The position numbers and the translations under genes are program-made. The notes under the pieces were generated by a model that saw only the letters and a program-made list of their open reading frames with translations, searched no databases and was not told the origin of the DNA. 64,000 nucleotides of DNA from Amedibacillus dolichus DSM 3991 (GTDB taxonomy: Bacteria > Bacillota_I > Bacilli_A > Erysipelotrichales > Erysipelotrichaceae): contig NZ_DS483475.1 in assembly GCF_000154285.1 (NCBI RefSeq), positions 124,001 to 188,000 of the forward strand, in the 5' to 3' direction. Of the stretch, positions 8,924 through 16,673 are shown piece after piece; positions within the stretch are counted from its first letter, which is position 1, and each line of letters starts with the position of its first letter.

Positions 8924-11320
8924 TTAATTCGCAACAATATTTACCAGCTTGCCTTTAACAACAATCACCTTGCGTACGGTTTTTCCTTCCAACTGAGAAA
9001 CTACTGCCGGAATCTTCATTGCTTCTTCCTTCAATACATCATCATCGCTACCGGTTGGTACGCTGAATTTCCCACGTAACTTACCATTCACCTGTACAAT
9101 GACTTCAACCTCATTTTTAACAAGCTTGCTTTCATCATAAGTTGGCCAGCTTTCATGCACAAGACATGTTTTTCCGGTTATGATCTGATACATTTCCTCA
9201 CATACATGAGGGGCAACACAGGAAAGCATCTTAATGAAATCAATCGCATATGGACGATATACCTTTCCTGCTTTATAAGCATCGTTAATAAAAATCATCA
9301 TTTGTGAAATTGCGGTATTCATGTTTAGACTTTCAAAATCATCTGTAACCTTCTTCACAGTGAAATGAAAGCTATAATCCAATGCACCGTCATTTTCATC
9401 ACTTAATACATCCATCTCTATAAATAAGCGATATACACGATCCAACCATTTTCGTGCTCCCTCTACACCGGATTCACTCCAAGGCTTTGCGGATTCAAGT
9501 GGTCCCATAAACATTTCATACAGGCGCAAGGTATCTGCACCATAAGCATGAACGATATCATCGGGATTTACGACATTTCCACGTGATTTTGACATTTTTT
9601 CATTATTCTCACCGAGGATCATACCTTGATGGAACAGCTTTTTGAATGGTTCCTTTACCGGTACTAACCCTTTATCATACAAGTAATTGTTCCACATACG
9701 AGAATATAATAAATGACCTACCGCATGCTCACTGCCGCCAATATACAAATCCACCGGCATCCAATGCTCCAACAATTTCTTATCAGCAAACACCTGATCA
9801 TTTTGCGGATCAATATAGCGTAAGAAATACCAACTGGAACCTGCACTTCCTGGCATAGTGCTAGTTTCACGCTTTCCATGCATGCCATTGCGCTCCACAT
9901 TTACCCAAGCACTTGCTTTTTCTAATGGACTGGCACCGCTCTTGCTTGGTGAATAATCATCTAGCTTCGGCAATACAAGCGGTAATTCATCATCTTCCAA
10001 CACCTGAGTCGTACCATCTTCCATGTGTACGATCGGAATCGGCTCTCCCCAATAACGCTGACGAGCAAAAATCCATTCACGTAAGCGATAATTCACCTGC
10101 TGACGTCCACACTTATGAGTTTCCAAGAAAGCAATCATTGCCGCAATCGCATCTTCCTTATTCAAACCATTCAAAAAATCGGAATTGATATGTACGCCAT
10201 CTTCTGTCCAAGCTTCCTTACTGATATCGCCGCCTTCAAGCACCGGAATAATTTCCAAGCCAAAGGCCTTCGCAAATGCATAATCACGCGTATCGTGTGC
10301 CGGAACGGCCATAATCGCACCGGTTCCATAGCTTGCTAAAACATAATCCGAAATCCAAATCGGTATTTTCTTCTGATTAACCGGATTGATAGCATAGGCG
10401 CCAGTAAAGCAGCCGGTCTTTTCTTTATTCAATTCGGTACGCTCTAATTCGGATTTTGTAGCACATAGCTTCACATAAGCATCTACTGCTGCTTTTTGCT
10501 GCGGTGTGGTAATTTTTTCTACCAAGTCATGTTCTGGAGCCAACACACAATAGGTAGCTCCAAATAAAGTATCACAGCGTGTGGTAAAAACCGTAAAACC
10601 TTCCTCAAAGCCATCTACCTTAAAATCAACATGTGCACCGATAGATTTACCAATCCAATTGCGCTGCATTTCCTTGGTAGAGTTCGGCCAGTCGATTTCC
10701 TCTAAGCCCTCCAACAAACGATCTGCATATTTAGGAATATCAATCACCCACTGAAGCATATTTTTACGAATGACCGGATATCCCCCACGCTCGCTTTTGC
10801 CATCAATAATTTCATCATTGGCAAGTACCGTTCCCAATTCCTCACACCAATTAACAGGAATATTTACCAAACGTGCCAAACCATCATTATATAACTGCTT
10901 GAAAATCCATTGCGTCCATTTGTAATAGCTTGGATCACAGGTTGACACCTGACGCTCCCAATCTAAACCAAAGCCTAGCATTTTCAGCTGACGAGTAAAC
11001 GTCGCAATGTTTTCCAATGTAAAGCCTTCCGGGTGATTTCCGGTCTGAATCGCATATTGCTCCGCCGGTAATCCAAAGGAATCAAACCCCATTGGGTGAA
11101 GGACATTATAGCCCTGCATCATTTTCATACGACAAACAATATCGCTTGCTGTATAACCTTCCGGGTGTCCGACATGCAAACCATGACCGCTTGGATACGG
11201 AAACATATCCACAGCATAAAACTTCGGCTTTGAAAAATCCCAAACATCACATACAAAGGTTTTGTTTTCTTCCCAATATGCTTGCCATTTTTTCTCAATA
11301 CTCTTGTGATCAAATCCCAT
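8924..11320 (-). CDS. leuS: Leucyl-tRNA synthetase
   Basis: 798-residue class I synthetase charging tRNA-Leu. The HIGH-type motif is in [16 protein letters not shown] (about residue 45), the CP1 editing domain is present ([14 protein letters not shown] and [13 protein letters not shown], with the key Asp), and the KMSKS motif is in [11 protein letters not shown] (about residue 570). The ATG at 11320 follows AAAGGAG. It is expressed from its own promoter through a T-box leader. Confidence 0.97.
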   Translation of the reverse strand: MGFDHKSIEKKWQAYWEENKTFVCDVWDFSKPKFYAVDMFPYPSGHGLHVGHPEGYTASDIVCRMKMMQGYNVLHPMGFDSFGLPAEQYAIQTGNHPEGFTLENIATFTRQLKMLGFGLDWERQVSTCDPSYYKWTQWIFKQLYNDGLARLVNIPVNWCEELGTVLANDEIIDGKSERGGYPVIRKNMLQWVIDIPKYADRLLEGLEEIDWPNSTKEMQRNWIGKSIGAHVDFKVDGFEEGFTVFTTRCDTLFGATYCVLAPEHDLVEKITTPQQKAAVDAYVKLCATKSELERTELNKEKTGCFTGAYAINPVNQKKIPIWISDYVLASYGTGAIMAVPAHDTRDYAFAKAFGLEIIPVLEGGDISKEAWTEDGVHINSDFLNGLNKEDAIAAMIAFLETHKCGRQQVNYRLREWIFARQRYWGEPIPIVHMEDGTTQVLEDDELPLVLPKLDDYSPSKSGASPLEKASAWVNVERNGMHGKRETSTMPGSAGSSWYFLRYIDPQNDQVFADKKLLEHWMPVDLYIGGSEHAVGHLLYSRMWNNYLYDKGLVPVKEPFKKLFHQGMILGENNEKMSKSRGNVVNPDDIVHAYGADTLRLYEMFMGPLESAKPWSESGVEGARKWLDRVYRLFIEMDVLSDENDGALDYSFHFTVKKVTDDFESLNMNTAISQMMIFINDAYKAGKVYRPYAIDFIKMLSCVAPHVCEEMYQIITGKTCLVHESWPTYDESKLVKNEVEVIVQVNGKLRGKFSVPTGSDDDVLKEEAMKIPAVVSQLEGKTVRKVIVVKGKLVNIVAN

Positions 11321-11336
11321 ATTTATTCTCCTTTAC

Positions 11337-11555
11337 AAATAAAAAACGCCCTCAGCTACTCTAAGGACGTAAATTCACGCGGTACCACCTTAGTTCATCG
11401 TAAACGATGCACTCAAATCTCTTAACGCGAGAAAACGAATCCACGATCAGCTCCTTAACAAGTTCGATTCCTTCCTTTGTTCGATTTTCACCAACCATCG
11501 ACTCTCTTTTTCAAATTTCAGAATTTACTACTTTAATTCATCGCTTTTCTATCGA
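11337..11555 (-). promoter_or_regulatory. T-box riboswitch leader, leucine-type, for leuS
   Basis: Conserved T-box AAGGTGGTACCGCG (11391-11378), followed by the terminator ACGTCC...GGGCGTTTTTT (11370-11341) just before the leuS ribosome binding site. Upstream are AAAGAGAGTCG and GGTTGGTGAAAA, which fit stem I. The candidate specifier, in ATCGAACTTGTTAAGG, is CTT (11462-11460), a Leu codon. Uncharged tRNA-Leu would permit read-through. Confidence 0.9.
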
Positions 11556-11560
11556 GCTTT

Positions 11561-11589
11561 AGTATATCAAACAACCTACAGATTGTCAA
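11561..11589 (-). promoter_or_regulatory. Promoter of leuS
   Basis: TTGACA (11589-11584), 17-base spacer, TATACT (11566-11561). The -35 hexamer contains the TGA stop codon of the upstream small membrane-protein gene. Confidence 0.85.
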
Positions 11590-11825
11590 AAGAAAAGTAG
11601 ATAGGCAAGAAATCCAATCACACATATATAAAATATAACGTATGCTGTAATATCCTTGCCCTCCCTTTGTTCCTTGTGCAAAGGTGCAAAGCAAGCAATC
11701 GCAAAAATCACAATAGATATAAGTTTGGCAATCTGCTGCGTTGCAGGCCATACGATTGACATAAGAAACATTGCAAGAATTGCAAGAGATGCGCCAATAA
11801 CTAATTTATTCTTCTTCTTTTTCAT
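11586..11825 (-). CDS. Small two-helix membrane protein, unknown function
   Basis: 79 residues: a lysine-rich start (MKKKKNK), a hydrophobic segment at about 9-28, a second at about 33-48, a charged stretch (HKEQREGKD) and a third hydrophobic segment at the C-terminus. The start at 11825 is set by AGGTGA five bases upstream; an upstream in-frame GTG extends into untranslated sequence. I do not recognise a family. It precedes leuS but leuS has its own promoter inside this gene's stop, so no functional link is implied. Confidence 0.7.
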   Translation of the reverse strand: MKKKKNKLVIGASLAILAMFLMSIVWPATQQIAKLISIVIFAIACFAPLHKEQREGKDITAYVIFYICVIGFLAYLLFF

Positions 11826-11903
11826 AGTATCACCTGCCAATAGGATAGCATAGTATCCGAAAAAAACCAAGCGGCGCTAATTTTTAATCTTTCGTTGTAA
11901 GGG

Positions 11904-11932
11904 TTTACAACAATGGTGTGGTATAGTATAAT
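11904..11932 (+). promoter_or_regulatory. Promoter of a small RNA gene
   Basis: TTTACA (11904-11909), 17-base spacer, perfect TATAAT (11927-11932). No protein-coding gene follows on this strand until the aromatic leader at 15257. Confidence 0.75.
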
Positions 11933-11937
11933 AGTAA

Positions 11938-12108
11938 TGCAGAAATAAGAAATTATTTCTATTCATGGTAGTATGCTTATCATGAGTGCGAAATATGTGT
12001 CATCTAACATTCCTTCCTTTCATTGGTAAAAGCACATATTTCTAGTATTTATTCCTATCGATTTCCTTTCGATAACCTACCAAAAAAGATGTCGGTGACA
12101 TCTTTTTT
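11938..12108 (+). ncRNA. Unassigned structured small RNA
   Basis: About 170 nt between a strong promoter and a strong terminator, with no open frame of note. It has five stems: AGAAATAA-GAAA-TTATTTCT (11941-11960, perfect), TCATG/CATGA (11963-11985), an 11-pair stem GAAATATGTGT/GCACATATTTC (11990-12000 with 12032-12042), TATCGA/TCGATA (12056-12074), and the terminator. The loops of stems three and four are pyrimidine-rich (TTCCTTCCTTTC at 12010-12021; TTTCCTT at 12062-12068) and complementary to Shine-Dalgarno sequences. That would suit an antisense-type regulator, but the targets are unknown. It resembles none of tmRNA, SRP RNA, RNase P or 6S that I can recognise. Confidence 0.7.
12082..12108. 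terminator. Bidirectional terminator between the small RNA and nfnB
   Basis: AAAAAAGATGTC-GGT-GACATCTTTTTT is a near-perfect 12-pair stem with A and T tracts on both sides. It ends the small RNA on the plus strand and the aroD-nfnAB transcript on the minus strand. Confidence 0.9.
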
Positions 12109-12119
12109 GATATTCATCA

Positions 12120-13508
12120 TTACTTTTTGTTTTGAATATAGCCATCTATTGCCGCAGCTGCCTTTTTACCTGCCCCCATGGCAAGAATGACCGTTGCAGC
12201 TCCGGTTACCGCATCTCCACCAGCAAACACTCCTTCTCTGGTTGTTTGTCCTTGCTCATCGCTGATAATGCACCCTTTGCGATTAGTTTCTAAATTGGCA
12301 GTTGTTGAGCGAATTAACGGATTAGGTGAAGTTCCGATTGCCATGATCATACAATCGGCTGAAAGTACAAAATTGCTATCTTTTATCTCGACAGGGCGGC
12401 GACGTCCGCTTTCATCTGGCTCTCCTAGTTCCATTTCAACGCATTCAACACCGCAAACCCAACCTTGTTCATCACCAAGTACACGTACCGGATTGGTTAG
12501 AAGATGAAATTGAATTCCCTCCTCCATCGCATGCTCCACTTCCTCTTTACGTGCGGGAAGCTCCTCCATACTGCGCCGATATACAATCATAACCTCTTCA
12601 ACACCCAAACGCTTTGCACAACGTGCTGCGTCCATCGCCACATTGCCACCTCCGACAATCACAGCTTTTTTAGGACGTTGAATCGGTGTATCCGAATCTT
12701 CCTTATAAGCCTTCATTAAATTGCAGCGGGTCAAAAACTCATTTGCGCTATATACCCCATTTAGATTTTCTCCTGGCATATTCATAAAGTTAGGCAAACC
12801 GGCTCCACTGCCGATAAATACTGCTTCATATCCAGCTTCAAAAAGATCATCGACACTTTCGCTGCGCCCGATTACTACATTGGTTTGAATATCAACTCCC
12901 ATTTGCTTCAAACCCTCGATTTCGTTTTGTACGATATCTTTAGGCAAGCGAAATTCCGGTATTCCATACATCAAAACACCACCGGCTACATGCAATGCTT
13001 CAAATACCGATACTTGATAGCCTTCTTTCGCTAAATCACCGGCACATGTCAACCCGGCAGGACCGGATCCGACAATCGCGACCTTATGTCCATTGCTTTG
13101 GGGCTTTTGGATAGCTGTATCAATATGCTCACGATACCAATCAGCAACAAAGCGTTCCAAACGACCGATCGCAACACTTTCTCCCTTTAAACCTCGAACA
13201 CATTTTTGTTCACACTGTGTTTCCTGTGGGCATACACGACCACATACCGCAGGCAAAGCGCTTGTTTCATGAATGATATGATAAGCCTCCTCAAATTTCC
13301 CCTGTGCCACCTTTTCAATAAATTGGGGGATTTTTACAGAAACCGGACACCCGCTCACACAAGGCTTAGTCGGGCAATGCAAACAACGCCCTGCTTCCTC
13401 CATTGCCATTTCTTCACTGTATCCCAAAGCAACCTCTTCAAAATTCGTACTTCTTTGTTTAGGATCTAATAGTGGCATCTCTACCTTTTTAAGCGACATA
13501 TTTGCCAT
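12120..13508 (-). CDS. nfnB: NfnB-type large subunit (NADPH-dependent, glutamate synthase small-subunit family)
   Basis: 462 residues. Two N-terminal iron-sulfur cysteine sets (CLHCPTKPCVSGCP and CGRVCPQETQCEQKC), an FAD-binding GSGPAGL (about residue 147) and a second nucleotide-binding GGGNVAMDAA (about 287) define the GltD/NfnB family. Alone it would be ambiguous with a glutamate synthase subunit. The partner gene 2 bases upstream encodes an NfnA-type subunit, so I read it as the electron-bifurcating NADH-dependent ferredoxin:NADP+ oxidoreductase. This complex balances NADH, NADPH and ferredoxin in anaerobes. AAGGAGGT precedes the ATG at 13508. Confidence 0.88.
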   Translation of the reverse strand: MANMSLKKVEMPLLDPKQRSTNFEEVALGYSEEMAMEEAGRCLHCPTKPCVSGCPVSVKIPQFIEKVAQGKFEEAYHIIHETSALPAVCGRVCPQETQCEQKCVRGLKGESVAIGRLERFVADWYREHIDTAIQKPQSNGHKVAIVGSGPAGLTCAGDLAKEGYQVSVFEALHVAGGVLMYGIPEFRLPKDIVQNEIEGLKQMGVDIQTNVVIGRSESVDDLFEAGYEAVFIGSGAGLPNFMNMPGENLNGVYSANEFLTRCNLMKAYKEDSDTPIQRPKKAVIVGGGNVAMDAARCAKRLGVEEVMIVYRRSMEELPARKEEVEHAMEEGIQFHLLTNPVRVLGDEQGWVCGVECVEMELGEPDESGRRRPVEIKDSNFVLSADCMIMAIGTSPNPLIRSTTANLETNRKGCIISDEQGQTTREGVFAGGDAVTGAATVILAMGAGKKAAAAIDGYIQNKK

Positions 13509-13510
13509 GA

Positions 13511-14350
13511 TTATACCTCCTTATGAAATAGATTGCACGCAGCCTCGCGCTGGTGCATTTCAAAATCCCGATATGTTGCACTTCGTTTTATTGCCTCATC
13601 AAAGTCAATTAAATGTCCGTCAAAGTCCGGACCATCAACGCAAGCAAACTTCACTTCTCCGCCAACGCTTAAACGACACCCTCCGCACATACCGGTGCCA
13701 TCGATCATAATCGGATTCATACTGACAATCGTTTTTATATGGTGCTTTTTAGTTAATTCACAAACAAATTTCATCATGATCAGCGGTCCGATCGCAATTA
13801 CCTCATCAAAGCATTCGCCCTGTTGAATCAATTGTTCCAATATATCGGTTACCAAGCCCTTGGTACCGGTACTTCCATCATCGCTAACCAAATAAAAACG
13901 CTCGCTGACAGCCGCAAATTCTTTTTCCAAAATAACCAAATCTTTATTGCGAAAACCGGCTATGACACTTACCTCGCTGCCCTGCTCATGCAGCGCCTTA
14001 GCAACCGGATAAGCAATGGCACTGCCAACACCTCCACCGATCACACAAACCTTTTTCAAGCCTTCGATATGACTCGGTTTTCCCAATGGCCCGACAAAAT
14101 CATGAATCAAATCGTTTTCTTCCAACTGATTTAACAGCATCGTCGTCTTTCCGACAACTTGAAAAATAATCGTAATCGTTCCCTCTTTTCGATCATAATC
14201 GGCAATCGTCAGCGGAATCCGTTCTCCGGATTCATGAACACGCAAGATAATAAATTGTCCAGCTTTCGCTTTTTTCGCAACCAGCGGTGCCTCTACAATC
14301 ATTTTCGTAACCGTCGGATTTAAGACTTCCTTTTTAATAATTTTATACAT
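13511..14350 (-). CDS. nfnA: NfnA-type small subunit (ferredoxin-NADP reductase-like)
   Basis: 279 residues: an FAD domain (GERIPLTIADYD, about 48-60), an NAD-binding domain starting GGGVGSAIAYPVAKAL (about 105), and a C-terminal [2Fe-2S] site in DGTGMCGGCRLSVGGEVKFA plus a later CVDGP. That is the arrangement of NfnA and of the sulfide dehydrogenase beta subunit. The start at 14350 overlaps the end of aroD by 8 bases, and nfnB follows after 2 bases, so the three are co-translated. SudAB-type sulfide dehydrogenase is the main alternative name for the pair. Confidence 0.88.
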   Translation of the reverse strand: MYKIIKKEVLNPTVTKMIVEAPLVAKKAKAGQFIILRVHESGERIPLTIADYDRKEGTITIIFQVVGKTTMLLNQLEENDLIHDFVGPLGKPSHIEGLKKVCVIGGGVGSAIAYPVAKALHEQGSEVSVIAGFRNKDLVILEKEFAAVSERFYLVSDDGSTGTKGLVTDILEQLIQQGECFDEVIAIGPLIMMKFVCELTKKHHIKTIVSMNPIMIDGTGMCGGCRLSVGGEVKFACVDGPDFDGHLIDFDEAIKRSATYRDFEMHQREAACNLFHKEV

Positions 14351-15125
14351 ATTCGTCCACACCTTTCTTCTCGTTTTCTTGTAAGCTTTTCCATATCGAG
14401 CGCATCTCTTGCACCGAAAGTTGTCCAGGAGCACTGCTTCCACTCACCCCCGCAAAGCTTAAAACACTGGAAAACAACGTCGGAAACACCCGAGCAGGCA
14501 TTCCCAAAGTTCCCATAGAAATCATAATCAATGCACAATCAAGTTCTTTTCTTGCCCATTGACCTACCTGTGCCAATGTCAGCACATCTTCATGACTTTG
14601 CGGCATACATGCCAACTTAACGATATCTCCGCCACGCTTTGACATAACCAACAGTTTTTCACACAATTCCTCACGCTTCGGTGTTTGCAGGAAATCGTGA
14701 TGAGAAACAATCACTTTCATTTGCTGCTTATGAGCCTTTTGAAGCAATGCAGTATTTCCTGTCTGAAGGAAAGCATCTTCCAAATCAATAAGATCCGCAT
14801 GATGATAGGAAATCAGTTCTTTAAGAAGTTCTGCTTTTTCTTGTGCAGACAGCCCACACTCGCCTCCCTCAGCTTGCGAGCGAAGCGTATAAAGCAAGAT
14901 CCTATCAGAAAGTTCTTGATACAGATAGCTGCTCATTTCCAAAAGCTTGTAAGCCGGTTCATGTGTAAGAAATAAATCTATACGCCATTCAACGACCTCT
15001 ACATCACTTTCCTCAATGCGTTTTATTTCCGCTTTTACTTCCTCAACGCTTGTACCGATAATTGGTGCACATAACAAGGGCTGTGTACAATCTATGCGGT
15101 ATCCCTTTATATTGTATTGCTTCAT
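14343..15125 (-). CDS. aroD: Type I 3-dehydroquinate dehydratase
   Basis: 260 residues; the third step of the shikimate pathway, dehydroquinate to dehydroshikimate, through a Schiff base. The catalytic His lies in VIVSHHDFLQT (about residue 144), the Schiff-base Lys in DIVKLACMP (about 171), and the acidic pair in VEWRIDLF (about 48-55). The ATG at 15125 follows GAGGTGAG. It is first in an operon with nfnA and nfnB and is divergent from aroE-aroK, with which it shares the pathway. Confidence 0.95.
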   Translation of the reverse strand: MKQYNIKGYRIDCTQPLLCAPIIGTSVEEVKAEIKRIEESDVEVVEWRIDLFLTHEPAYKLLEMSSYLYQELSDRILLYTLRSQAEGGECGLSAQEKAELLKELISYHHADLIDLEDAFLQTGNTALLQKAHKQQMKVIVSHHDFLQTPKREELCEKLLVMSKRGGDIVKLACMPQSHEDVLTLAQVGQWARKELDCALIMISMGTLGMPARVFPTLFSSVLSFAGVSGSSAPGQLSVQEMRSIWKSLQENEKKGVDEYV

Positions 15126-15142
15126 AAGCTCACCTCGCAATC

Positions 15143-15151
15143 ATTATATCA
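15143..15151 (-). promoter_or_regulatory. Extended -10 promoter of aroD-nfnAB
   Basis: TGATATAAT (15151-15143), 18 bases before the aroD start codon. No convincing -35 is seen, as is common for extended -10 promoters. Confidence 0.55.
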
Positions 15152-15207
15152 TAATCCTTCAAGAAATCATCATAACTTGCAAATATTTACATTTTTATGA
15201 AAAAATA

Positions 15208-15236
15208 TTGCAAATCACAGAAAAATGATGTATCCT
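15208..15236 (+). promoter_or_regulatory. Promoter of the aromatic leader and aroEK-aroF
   Basis: TTGCAA (15208-15213), 17-base spacer, TATCCT (15231-15236). Transcription would begin near 15243, leaving the leader-peptide ribosome binding site very close to the 5' end. Confidence 0.65.
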
Positions 15237-15256
15237 ATGAGCATAGGAGTGATAGA

Positions 15257-15298
15257 ATGTTTTTGATTCCAAATCATTTTTACTTTTACTTTCAATAG
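15257..15298 (+). CDS. Aromatic-rich leader peptide (attenuator peptide)
   Basis: A 13-residue peptide, MFLIPNHFYFYFQ, with four Phe and two Tyr, five of them clustered at residues 8-12 (F-Y-F-Y-F). AGGAG lies seven bases before the ATG. The stop codon's last base is the first base of a strong hairpin (15298-15344), and an intrinsic terminator follows at 15353-15388, before aroE-aroK. This is the arrangement of pheA/trp-type attenuation leaders: scarcity of charged tRNA-Phe or tRNA-Tyr would stall the ribosome and prevent termination. The composition, site and order are seen; the mechanism is inferred. Confidence 0.8.
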   Translation: MFLIPNHFYFYFQ

Positions 15299-15344
15299 CC
15301 CGGAAAACACCATTGTAAAATACCTTGGTTTTTGTTTTCTGGGC
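15298..15344 (+). promoter_or_regulatory. Leader hairpin 1:2 of the aromatic attenuator
   Basis: GCCCGGAAAACA (15298-15309) pairs with TGTTTTCTGGGC (15333-15344), 12 pairs with one G-T, plus an inner CCA/TGG. A ribosome stalled on the Phe/Tyr codons would cover its left arm. The freed GGGCAT (15341-15346) could then compete for the terminator's right arm ATGCTT. Confidence 0.65.
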
Positions 15345-15352
15345 ATTTTCTT

Positions 15353-15388
15353 AAAGGCATGAACATTCGTTGATGCTTTTTCTTTTTT
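15353..15388 (+). terminator. Attenuator terminator upstream of aroE-aroK
   Basis: AAAGGCAT (15353-15360) pairs with ATGCTTTT (15373-15380), followed by a T-rich run to 15388. It lies 17 bases before the aroE-aroK start, so its only sensible role is premature termination. Its loop contains AACATTC (15362-15368), complementary to GAATGTT at the leader-peptide start codon. Confidence 0.75.
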
Positions 15389-15404
15389 ACGAAGGGAGAA
15401 TTTT

Positions 15405-16673
15405 ATGAATTACGGACTTATAGGAGAAAAGCTCGGACATAGTTTTTCAAAAGAAATACACGAAGCCTTAGCCGATTACAGCTATGAGCTTTGTCCTTTG
15501 AATCCAAAAGAATTTCATGCATTCATGCAGGCACGACAATTCAAAGCTATCAATGTAACCATTCCATATAAAAAAGAGGTACTTCCTTATTTGGACGAGA
15601 TTGATACAGCCGCCAAAACGATTGGTGCAGTGAATACCATCGTCCATAAAAACGGAAAGCTAAAAGGCTATAACACCGACTATGACGGCTTTCGTTATAT
15701 GCTCATAAAGCACCATATTAAGGTTTCTGATAAAAAGGTTCTCATCTTAGGCAACGGCGGAGCAAGTGCTGCTGTTCAGGCTGTCATAAAAGATGCAGAT
15801 GCAAAAGAGCTCATTGTAGTTTCCCCTAGTGCTAAAAACGGAGCTATCAGCTTTGCGGAAGTTTATGCTAAACATCGAGATGTGCAAATTATTATCAACA
15901 CCTCTCCGAAAGGAATGTATCCGCATGTCGATGAAGCTCCTATTGGTTTACAGGATTTTCCAAGTTGTGAGGCAGTTCTTGATATCATTTACAATCCGCT
16001 TGTAACAAGGCTTGGTCTGCAAGCAAAAAAATACGGTATTCCGTTTGTCGGCGGTTTAGAAATGTTAGTAGCTCAAGCTGTTTATGCAGTCAATTATTTC
16101 CTTGATGCCAGCTTCACAAATGCGGATATCGATCGTTTGTATCAGAAGATTTTGTGGGAGAAAATAAACATTGTTCTCATCGGTATGCCAAGTGCCGGGA
16201 AAAGTTCTATTGCCAAAGAGCTATCCAAGGCAATGCAGATGACCTATCTTGACAGTGATGAAGAAATCGTGAAAACCTATCGACAAAGCATTCCTGAAAT
16301 TTTTACACAGGAAGGCGAAGCAGGCTTTCGTCAAAAGGAACAAGCTATAATTGCTTCTATCGCCTTGCGAAATCATTGTGTTCTTGCGACCGGTGGTGGT
16401 GCAATACTTAACGAAGCTAATATGAATGCCTTAGCTCAAAACGGCATTATCGTATTTCTTGATCGCAATATCGAAAAGCTTACCTGCGATGCTACACGCC
16501 CATTATCCAAGGATCCGCAAACACTTAAACAAATGTATCGACAGCGGCTTCCTCTCTATCAGCGCTATGCAATGATAACAATCAAAAATAACGAGGATCT
16601 TGCGACCTGCGTAAAAGCAATTCGCACACAGCTAAAACAATGGATAACAAGCAGAAAGGACGAAAATATATGA
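15405..16673 (+). CDS. aroE: Shikimate dehydrogenase-shikimate kinase fusion (AroE-AroK)
   Basis: A 422-residue bifunctional enzyme. Residues 1 to about 255 are AroE: shikimate-binding GHSFSK near the start, catalytic Lys in NVTIPYKKEV, then GAVNTI, NTDYDGF, and NADP-binding GNGGASAAV. From about 258 on it is shikimate kinase: Walker A GMPSAGKSS, the acidic D-S-D in YLDSDEEIV, FRQKEQ, and GGGA. It would carry out two steps, dehydroshikimate to shikimate to shikimate-3-phosphate. GAAGGGAG precedes the ATG. The stop overlaps the DAHP synthase start (ATGA), so the two are translationally coupled. Confidence 0.95.
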   Translation: MNYGLIGEKLGHSFSKEIHEALADYSYELCPLNPKEFHAFMQARQFKAINVTIPYKKEVLPYLDEIDTAAKTIGAVNTIVHKNGKLKGYNTDYDGFRYMLIKHHIKVSDKKVLILGNGGASAAVQAVIKDADAKELIVVSPSAKNGAISFAEVYAKHRDVQIIINTSPKGMYPHVDEAPIGLQDFPSCEAVLDIIYNPLVTRLGLQAKKYGIPFVGGLEMLVAQAVYAVNYFLDASFTNADIDRLYQKILWEKINIVLIGMPSAGKSSIAKELSKAMQMTYLDSDEEIVKTYRQSIPEIFTQEGEAGFRQKEQAIIASIALRNHCVLATGGGAILNEANMNALAQNGIIVFLDRNIEKLTCDATRPLSKDPQTLKQMYRQRLPLYQRYAMITIKNNEDLATCVKAIRTQLKQWITSRKDENI

